The notes beneath the pieces were generated by a model. The model was not told where the DNA came from. It ran no database searches and worked only from the letters and a program-made list of their open reading frames with translations. The position numbers and the translations under genes are program-made. Source: Martensiomyces pterosporus (lineage: Eukaryota > Kickxellomycota > Kickxellomycetes > Kickxellales > Kickxellaceae). Taken from it: 10,437 bases of DNA. Location: positions 20,969 to 31,405 of the forward strand of contig MU604049.1 in assembly GCA_025201845.1 (NCBI GenBank), written 5' to 3'. Positions 5,617 through 10,437 of this stretch are shown one piece after another (the stretch's first letter is position 1; every line of letters starts with the position of its first letter).

Positions 5617-7329
5617 ATGGGCAGTAAAACAGCCGTTGTCTCCACAGCACCCAGGCGGCGGCTTCTGTCGAGAGTAGGGAGCAGTAGCAGATACCGCATA
5701 GTCCTTATTGTTGTGGCCGTCCTGGTTCTCGTCCACCTTCTATTCAGACCAACAGCCAGCACGTCAGAGCCTAGCCAAAAGACCGCCCAGCAGCAGCAGC
5801 AGCAAGCACGAGAACCAAAGGGTGGCTCGTGGCTTGGCGGTGTATTTGGAGGCAACCACAAAGCGAAGCAGGCGTGCAGCCAGCTGCTGGTGCCCGAGTC
5901 GCACTGGGATGCTGCAGAGGCCTTTGTCGAGATGCCCGCCGCAGGTGGTGGGCGGTGGGTCTCGGCTGGCGAAAGCGTGTGCGTGCGTGCAGTGGTGCCA
6001 GCTAGGCCACACAATGCATCAATGCTCTTCATGCCGTTTCCTGGAACGCCCTGGGACAGCGTCCTATTGGACCTGGTTGGCCAGAACACGGGAATCAGCG
6101 TGCCCGTCCAACTGCAGCTCTCTAATGATGCGCGGAACTACGACCGAGGACAGACGCATGTCTACGAGGCCAATGTCGTGCTCAGAGATCCAGACGTGTA
6201 TAGGGCAGAGGGGTATATTGAGTACCGCAATGCCGAGTGGAACCCCGAGCTGCCGCTCAAGCCTGTTCGGTACGTGCCCGAGCCATTGCGCATCAGCTCG
6301 ACAGACTGCCAGGTAGCGGTGCGCAGCAGCAAAGAGGCGGAGGACAGGTACAGCCTGGAGAGGTACCTGGAGCTGCCCCTGTGCACAAGGGCGGATGCAG
6401 AGGGGCGGTGGGTGCGTGCCAGCGATCTGCCCTTCAGCGCCTCTCTGGTCCCTAAGCCGGATAACCGCGGCCTGGTGTGGCTGCCATACACATGCCGCCT
6501 GCGCCCCGTGGCGTATGGGGACTTTGTCAAGTGCCTTTCGCAAAAGTACCCGACGGTGCACTGGTTCGGGGACTCGAATTCGCGCAGAGCGCTGAAGAAG
6601 ATCACCACGCTGGGCCAGTGGTGCGCAACGCCCGAGGAGGCAGCTACCAGGGCGTGCTTGTGCGAGGACATGCAGGAGGAGTTCAAGCGGTTCCACCATA
6701 ACGCCAAGGACATCGTCATCCACCTGGACGATCGGGTGGGCGGGTTCAGCCACGTGTCGGACGCGGACTTCCACGCGCAGAACATCGGCCTGCACGGCAA
6801 GTCGGCGAACAATGCGCGCGTGTACTTCCACAAATGGGAGGGACTAACGGTGTTGAACGAGCCCGGGTGGAACATGACGTTTGAGCAGGGCAGCTACAGG
6901 GAGCAGTTTGCGGGTGTGCCGCAGCTGGTGATTGTTGCGCTGACGAACTGGGATGTGGCGTTCAGCACCCTGCCGTCGTTTGCCTCGCAGATTGAAATAC
7001 TGCTGGACTACATTGAGCGCGTGTACTCGAAGGACACGCCGGTCGTTATTCGCACGGGCCAGTACCACTGCTGTAACGCGGACATGACCGAGTGGCACCG
7101 CAGGTTCTCCCGCCTGCGCAACAAGACGTTTGATGGCTACCTGGTTCGCGTGTTCAGGGACCGCTTGGTGCCGAAGGGCTGGAGCGTGGCGCTGTGGGAC
7201 GTGGCCGCGATGAGCGAGGCCAGGCCGTTCGTGGCACGGAACGAGACTAGCACGTGCGGGTCCAACCACGCAAGATCAGAGCTTATCGAAATCGAGAACC
7301 AGATCCTGTTCAACTCACTATGCAACTGA
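5617..7329 (+). CDS. NXPE-like type II membrane protein with PC-esterase-like (GDS) domain
   Basis: The protein has 570 residues and starts at GAAATGG (5617). A basic N-terminus is followed by one membrane segment at about 27-43 (IVLIVVAVLVLVHLLF), so the rest probably faces the Golgi lumen or outside. A Gln-rich linker (near 57-62, six Gln from a CAG run) leads to a domain at about 88-235 with SHWDA, GESVCVRAVV, Y-E-A-N-V and DPDVYRAEGYIEYRNAEW, resembling the immunoglobulin/filamin-like part of NXPE proteins. Residues 300-570 resemble the PC-esterase/TBL-type domain: FGDSNSRR at 317-324 supplies the block I GDS serine (S320), and the C-terminus has CGSNHARSE with H551. The usual Asp three residues before that His is Gly here. 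If active, it could add or remove an acyl or phosphocholine-type group on a glycan. Substrate and activity are unknown. Confidence 0.82.
   Translation: MGSKTAVVSTAPRRRLLSRVGSSSRYRIVLIVVAVLVLVHLLFRPTASTSEPSQKTAQQQQQQAREPKGGSWLGGVFGGNHKAKQACSQLLVPESHWDAAEAFVEMPAAGGGRWVSAGESVCVRAVVPARPHNASMLFMPFPGTPWDSVLLDLVGQNTGISVPVQLQLSNDARNYDRGQTHVYEANVVLRDPDVYRAEGYIEYRNAEWNPELPLKPVRYVPEPLRISSTDCQVAVRSSKEAEDRYSLERYLELPLCTRADAEGRWVRASDLPFSASLVPKPDNRGLVWLPYTCRLRPVAYGDFVKCLSQKYPTVHWFGDSNSRRALKKITTLGQWCATPEEAATRACLCEDMQEEFKRFHHNAKDIVIHLDDRVGGFSHVSDADFHAQNIGLHGKSANNARVYFHKWEGLTVLNEPGWNMTFEQGSYREQFAGVPQLVIVALTNWDVAFSTLPSFASQIEILLDYIERVYSKDTPVVIRTGQYHCCNADMTEWHRRFSRLRNKTFDGYLVRVFRDRLVPKGWSVALWDVAAMSEARPFVARNETSTCGSNHARSELIEIENQILFNSLCN
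5788..5805 (+). repeat. Short CAG tract encoding six Gln
   Basis: Five CAG codons and one CAA lie in the linker after the membrane segment of the NXPE-like protein. The length may vary between strains. Confidence 0.7.
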
Positions 7330-7384
7330 GTCCCTCGCAGCACAAAGAAGCAAGATCTTTGAGCAGCCTGCTTGCTATTCAGTG

Positions 7385-7390
7385 TTTATT
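7385..7390 (-). terminator. AATAAA polyadenylation signal for the TTC36-like gene
   Basis: TTTATT on the plus strand reads AATAAA on the minus strand, 60 bases beyond the stop of the TTC36-like gene. The 120-base gap (7330-7449) separates convergent genes, so the signal lies within 60 bases of the NXPE-like stop and the two transcripts probably overlap at their ends. Confidence 0.5.
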
Positions 7391-7449
7391 TACTTATTTA
7401 TATAGCCTGTGGATTGCCAGTATAAAACCAAAAGAGAGAAACGCACTGC

Positions 7450-8127
7450 CTAGGCAGGGAGGGTCGGGTTGCGCAGCTGCCTCATCGACTCGGAAACGAT
7501 CTTGCCGCACAGCTTCGCATAGGGGTTCTCCTTGGCAGCAGCCATCTTTGCCACCTCGTTGCCGTACTTGGCGCCCTGCGAGAAGCAGTAGAAGGCGCCA
7601 TCCTGGTCGCCCTTTGCACGCAGGATGATGGCTTTCTGGGTGTATGCCTGGCCAAGCGTATCATCGCTCTGCGCATACCTGATTGCACTGTCAAGGTCGT
7701 CAAGAGCCTCGGCCTCCTTGCCTTCGAGGCGGTAAGCCTGGGCCCGGTTGTTGTATGCAGACGAGTAGTGCGGGCAGTCGTCGATAACCGCACTCAGGGC
7801 CTTGATGGCGCCTGCGATATCGCCGTCGTTCTCGGCAATTTTGATGGCCTGGCGCTCGCGCTCCTTGAGCGAGGCAAGGAGGGCGTCGTCGATGGCGTAC
7901 TGCTCCTTGTTTTGCGCTGTCACGGAAGCAGCAGAGTCCTCTGCCTCGGCGTAGGGTTTGTAGCTGCCAGAGATCTGGTCCCGAACGAACTCGCCGTCCA
8001 GCGCACTGGTGAACAGAACGTTGATCAGGTTGGTGTCGTGCACCGAGGGGCCGTCCTTCTGCTGCTGGCTGGCAGCGGTGCAGGAGTTTGCGGTGCAGGA
8101 GGGCGCAGGAGAAGAAGAGTCGGCCAT
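7450..8127 (-). CDS. TTC36-like tetratricopeptide repeat protein
   Basis: The 225-residue protein starts at the ATG at 8127, in good context (AAAGATGG); the frame runs further upstream but only from a non-ATG codon. A low-complexity N-terminus (1-28) is followed by a segment with DTNLINVLF (31-39), then three TPR units at about 88-119, 122-155 and 160-191. The second contains SAYNNRAQAYRLEGK and EALDDLDSAI, and the C-terminus contains NPYAKLC (201-207) and MRQLR (215-219). These are the hallmarks of the TTC36 family, including the ending after the third repeat. Human TTC36 is linked to stability of 4-hydroxyphenylpyruvate dioxygenase in tyrosine breakdown; whether a fungal member does the same is unknown. 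TPRs act as protein-binding scaffolds. The N-terminal part before the repeats appears longer than in animal members. A TATA-like box lies about 100 bases upstream. Confidence 0.88.
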   Translation of the reverse strand: MADSSSPAPSCTANSCTAASQQQKDGPSVHDTNLINVLFTSALDGEFVRDQISGSYKPYAEAEDSAASVTAQNKEQYAIDDALLASLKERERQAIKIAENDGDIAGAIKALSAVIDDCPHYSSAYNNRAQAYRLEGKEAEALDDLDSAIRYAQSDDTLGQAYTQKAIILRAKGDQDGAFYCFSQGAKYGNEVAKMAAAKENPYAKLCGKIVSESMRQLRNPTLPA

Positions 8128-8226
8128 CTTTACGCAGGTAGAATACAAGGAGAATATAAGCGATACCAGTGGTGCAGTCGAGAGAAGGAAACAGAGAGCA
8201 AGGGATGGAGGCTGGGCCGGCCCGCT

Positions 8227-8232
8227 TTTATA
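8227..8232 (-). promoter_or_regulatory. TATA box of the TTC36-like gene
   Basis: TTTATA on the plus strand is a perfect TATAAA on the minus strand, 105 bases upstream of the ATG at 8127. Confidence 0.6.
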
Positions 8233-8276
8233 CCCATGCGCCCTGCACTCGCTCTGCCTCCCTGCGCTCCTCCTGA

Positions 8277-8303
8277 TTCCTTCCTTTCCTTCCTTTCCTT
8301 CCT
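8277..8303. repeat. Three perfect copies of a 9-base pyrimidine repeat
   Basis: TTCCTTCCT occurs three times in a row. It lies about 45 bases upstream of the TATA box of the TTC36-like gene, where it reads as a purine tract on the coding strand. Confidence 0.75.
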
Positions 8304-8398
8304 TTTCGTGGTCACGCCTTTACCGCTTGCCCGTGTTCCGCTGAAAAGTTCCCACGCAACTCTCTCACGGCTTGGACGACAAATCGGGAGCGCTGCTA

Positions 8399-8412
8399 TG
8401 AGTCACTGTGAC
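8399..8412. promoter_or_regulatory. TGAGTCA site overlapping palindrome GTCACTGTGAC
   Basis: TGAGTCA (8399-8405) is a Gcn4/AP-1 type bZIP consensus, and it overlaps an 11-base palindrome, GTCAC-T-GTGAC (8402-8412). It lies 272 bases upstream of the TTC36-like ATG. This is the second such site in the window; the first is in the YjbQ/Nudix promoter. Confidence 0.35.
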
Positions 8413-8925
8413 ACCGAGCCGACGAACCGCAAGTGAACCAGCCTAGCACATGACCTGCCCCTTCTCTCCAAGCCTCGCTGCTTCGGGGGATGTGCGTCGG
8501 CCATTTCCTTGCGCCGTGGCTGCCGCTTCTGCGTCCATGATTGTGGTGGATTCAGGTACAAGATGTGGAGGATGGCACGCGTGTGTGGACGGCTGGTGCT
8601 GCGTGACTAGGGTGCTATTGCGGTTTGCTGCAGCACCAAGCACGGGGCTGTTCTCTTCGAGGAGCTTCTCCGCCCCTGCAGCAGACACGCGTTCATTTTG
8701 CGCATAGCGGCATCAATGGGTTTCCAGGCAATTAGCACCGTGCCAGAACGCACTAGCCCCAATTAGAGGGCTACAAAATGTGACAGGGGGCCGCAAAGGG
8801 GGTGCGGGCTAGCATATGCGGTGCATTTGCTCTCTTTCGTTCCTATCGCCCGTAGATCGTGCAGTGTTTTTGGCGGCACTCGGTGCGCTGGGTGGGGGAA
8901 GTGTGGCCGGCGGGATCAGCACCTA

Positions 8926-8984
8926 CCCCTACCCCCTGAAAACTTTGTTCTCCATCTCGTGCGACCTAGGCCGCAGAATAGGGG
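8926..8984. promoter_or_regulatory. Cluster of three STRE-like motifs (CCCCT/AGGGG)
   Basis: CCCCT occurs at 8926-8930 and 8933-8937 and AGGGG at 8980-8984, all within 100 bases upstream of the DUF202 TATA box. In yeasts CCCCT is the stress-response element bound by Msn2/Msn4-type zinc fingers. The match is short and the factor is not known here. Confidence 0.3.
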
Positions 8985-9018
8985 TGGCGACGGAATTGAG
9001 CGGGTGGAGCTGCTGACA

Positions 9019-9024
9019 TATAAA
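9019..9024 (+). promoter_or_regulatory. TATA box of the DUF202 gene
   Basis: A perfect TATAAA lies 108 bases upstream of the ATG at 9127. Confidence 0.65.
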
Positions 9025-9126
9025 GGAGCACAGGCGCCTTTGCACCCAGTGTAGACAAGACAGCGTGCCAATTTGCCCTCTTCTTCGCATTCCAGCGCTG
9101 CTCTTATTTCAATTTCTGCTTACAAC

Positions 9127-9609
9127 ATGCACTCCGTTACCATGCCCTCGGGCTCACAACCAACAATCGCACACAGCAGCAATGGCAGTGACAGCCACAG
9201 GCTGCATCTGCCAAAGCTAGCCAGGGGCAGCTACGTGATCGACAACGAGTGCAGCATGGCGCGAGACCAGTTTGCCGCCGAGCGCAACTTCCTCTCGTGG
9301 GTCAAGCTAGCAATGGCCATGGTTGTCTCGGCGTCCATGATCCAGAAGGACTTTGGCCACCACGTAGAGAGCATCATCTATGCGCGGCTTGCTGAAGTAT
9401 CGACTGTCTACTTCATCATCCTTGCAATGGTAATGCTGATTTTGTCGACAGCATATGTGTGGGAGGCCCAGTTCAAGCTGTCGAAGCTAAAGACGCCGGT
9501 GCGAGTAGTCAGGGTGCTCGCCCTTCAAGTGCTGGGCTCCCTGGCTGCTGTGTCGCTCATATTCGTCCTGGCTGTCTCGTACTCGCGCGTAGTAGACTCG
9601 AGAAATTAG
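9127..9609 (+). CDS. DUF202-family three-helix membrane protein
   Basis: The protein has 160 residues and starts at ACAACATG; a second ATG five codons on is a possible alternative. After a polar N-terminus (1-42), ARDQFAAERNFLSWVKLA at 45-62 gives the hallmark of DUF202 (PF02656): acidic/Gln residues, then E-R-N-F-L-S-W leading into the first membrane helix (about 57-73). Further helices lie at about 93-111 and 130-152. The same fold forms the VTC1 subunit and the membrane part of VTC polyphosphate-polymerase subunits in yeasts. Short stand-alone members such as this are common in fungi and mostly uncharacterised, so a vacuolar or other membrane place and a link to polyphosphate are possible but unproven. 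It lacks an SPX or catalytic domain. Confidence 0.88.
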   Translation: MHSVTMPSGSQPTIAHSSNGSDSHRLHLPKLARGSYVIDNECSMARDQFAAERNFLSWVKLAMAMVVSASMIQKDFGHHVESIIYARLAEVSTVYFIILAMVMLILSTAYVWEAQFKLSKLKTPVRVVRVLALQVLGSLAAVSLIFVLAVSYSRVVDSRN

Positions 9610-9620
9610 CACAGCTCCTC

Positions 9621-9638
9621 TTTCTCTTTCTCTTTCTC
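9621..9638. repeat. (TTTCTC)3 simple repeat
   Basis: Three perfect copies of TTTCTC lie directly after the DUF202 stop codon, in its likely 3' untranslated region. Confidence 0.75.
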
Positions 9639-9860
9639 TGCCTCTTTGTATTATGAATATATGTGTTGCCCCAAACATGCGCGCTGCGTCCCACGACGAC
9701 TCACCACGCCAGGCGCCGATGGCTGTGCGCGGTGTGCGGCTAAGCTATCTGCCGGATCAAATCAGCGAAGCAATCGATCAACAGCGATTACATCCGCTGA
9801 TGTTATTATCTGCCTGGCACTTGCTTTCCCAAGCGAGAACAAGGGCTGCATTTGCGCATG

Positions 9861-9887
9861 CAGCTATAGCAGCAGCTATAGCAGCAG
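9861..9887. repeat. Tandem 12-mer with palindromic GCTATAGC cores
   Basis: CAGCTATAGCAG occurs twice head to tail (9861-9872, 9873-9884), followed by CAG. Each copy contains the self-complementary 8-mer GCTATAGC. Confidence 0.7.
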
Positions 9888-10263
9888 TCCCGATGCGCCT
9901 TTGTTCCAGACTTGGCTCCTCCGCTGCACCGCCCAGGCAGCAGACGCAATGCAGATGCAGGCAAAAAGGGAGGCGCGCTTGGCCGTGGTGTTGGACGAGC
10001 GCGGGAGCCACGAGAGGCGAGGCAGCGGACGATCTCTCCCGGGCGGCAGTGCCAGGCCTGCACCAGCAAATGGTGTGCACGATGCGGCAGGACGATTTGC
10101 AGTGACTATTTTGTATGCGGGTCAAGCGAACACCAGTAATTGGGAGCACGTGCAGGGCCTACTTGCTATCGGGATCCTGGCAAACTCCACGCAATGCCGC
10201 GCAGTGAGGCGGGGAAAGAGGATTGTTGCAAGGGAAGCAGTGTTTCCTTTGGGGATGGGCGAT

Positions 10264-10264
<1 letters not shown>

Positions 10265-10314
<50 letters not shown>

Positions 10315-10316
10315 AC
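10265..10316. repeat. (AC)n microsatellite
   Basis: A pure 45-base AC run (22 units plus one A, 10265-10309) is followed by T and three more AC units. The length probably varies between strains. Confidence 0.95.
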
Positions 10317-10399
10317 GGAGTCCTGCCTCTTCCATGCGTGCTTGCCATTGATGAAGCGGGTGTGGCGAAAGCGTGCGCGGCACATTCCTGCTTCCCCCG

Positions 10400-10436
10400 T
10401 CCCTCCCTCAGGGATCATCATCGCCGTCGGGAGGGA
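10400..10436. repeat. Inverted repeat TCCCTCCC/GGGAGGGA
   Basis: Perfect 8-base arms at 10400-10407 and 10429-10436 flank a 21-base spacer. The repeat lies at the window edge, so its context is cut off. Confidence 0.45.
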
Positions 10437-10437
10437 G

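Larger units (their letters stand above)
8128..9126. other. Divergent intergenic region between TTC36-like and DUF202 genes
   Basis: This 999-base gap holds two promoters: a minus-strand TATA box at 8227-8232 with a pyrimidine repeat at 8277-8303 and a TGAGTCA site at 8399-8405 for the TTC36-like gene, and STRE-like CCCCT motifs at 8926-8984 with a TATA box at 9019-9024 for the DUF202 gene. The middle (8450-8820) has frames of up to 85 codons with no signal peptide, membrane segment or family motif. I see no supported gene here. Confidence 0.6.
9610..10437. other. Right-end region with no supported gene
   Basis: These 828 bases follow the DUF202 stop. They contain a pyrimidine repeat (9621-9638), a doubled 12-mer with palindromic cores (9861-9887), an (AC)n microsatellite (10265-10316) and an inverted repeat at the edge (10400-10436). 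The longest frames (150 codons plus, 123 minus) have no domain, signal peptide or membrane segment, and the minus frames near 10260-10320 are just the repeat translated as Cys-Val. It may be promoter for a gene beyond the edge. Confidence 0.55.

Noticed and set aside
6064..6875. Long minus-strand frames (255 and 237 codons) opposite the NXPE-like gene
   Set aside because: Shadows caused by GC-rich codon use. They have no domain features, and the plus-strand protein is well supported.
7768..8436. 222-codon plus-strand frame opposite the TTC36-like gene and its promoter
   Set aside because: It is antisense to clear TPR motifs and runs through the TATA box and pyrimidine repeat; no family features.
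8443..8707. Two overlapping frames (85 codons plus, 81 minus) in the TTC36/DUF202 gap
   Set aside because: Composition is unremarkable, the minus frame starts at GTG, and no signal peptide, membrane segment or motif is seen on either.
9653..10105. 150-codon plus-strand frame after the DUF202 gene
   Set aside because: It runs across the tandem palindromic 12-mer, lacks recognisable features, and begins within the likely 3' untranslated region.
10122..10421. Minus-strand frames with a Cys-Val run
   Set aside because: The run is a translated (AC)n microsatellite; nothing else supports coding.

Overview
The window looks like nuclear DNA of a gene-dense, GC-rich fungus with few introns. All seven complete genes are uninterrupted reading frames, and four have a TATA-like box about 90-115 bases before the ATG. 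Thr/Ser/Pro-rich secreted wall proteins with CxxC repeats, a chitin-binding type 2 (CBM14) protein, an NXPE-like membrane protein and a TTC36-type TPR protein together suggest an early-diverging filamentous fungus, perhaps Kickxellomycotina (Coemansia/Linderina relatives). That placement is inference from protein style, not from a database match.

Left part (1-3099): two tandem plus-strand genes for secreted, mucin-like proteins. The first is cut by the window edge. The second is complete, with a signal peptide, a small globular N-terminal domain of unknown family and a long Ser/Thr stalk. Both carry the same repeat type (Thr tract, Tyr-Thr-Thr, Pro-Cys-x-x-Cys, Pro-Thr, Val-Thr-Pro-Thr) and both end in Ala-His-Lys-Cys-Arg plus four or five residues, with no GPI-type hydrophobic tail. 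They are clear paralogues.

Middle part (3251-5325): a YjbQ/UPF0047 protein (minus) and a NUDT15-like Nudix hydrolase (plus) diverge from a 509-base shared promoter holding a perfect TGACTCA (Gcn4/AP-1 type) site. Next comes an 81-residue secreted protein with one six-cysteine CBM14 domain.

Right part (5617-10437): a 570-residue type II membrane protein with an NXPE-like layout (N-terminal anchor, beta-rich domain, PC-esterase-like domain with a GDS motif); a convergent TTC36-like TPR protein; a divergent three-helix DUF202 membrane protein; and about 830 bases with no convincing gene but several simple repeats, including a 45-base (AC)n tract.

Four of the eight genes (two mucin-like proteins, the CBM14 protein and the NXPE-like protein) would act at the cell surface or in the secretory pathway. 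The other four appear to be housekeeping or metabolite/nucleotide-repair genes. No RNA gene, transposon, CRISPR array or other mobile element was recognised.
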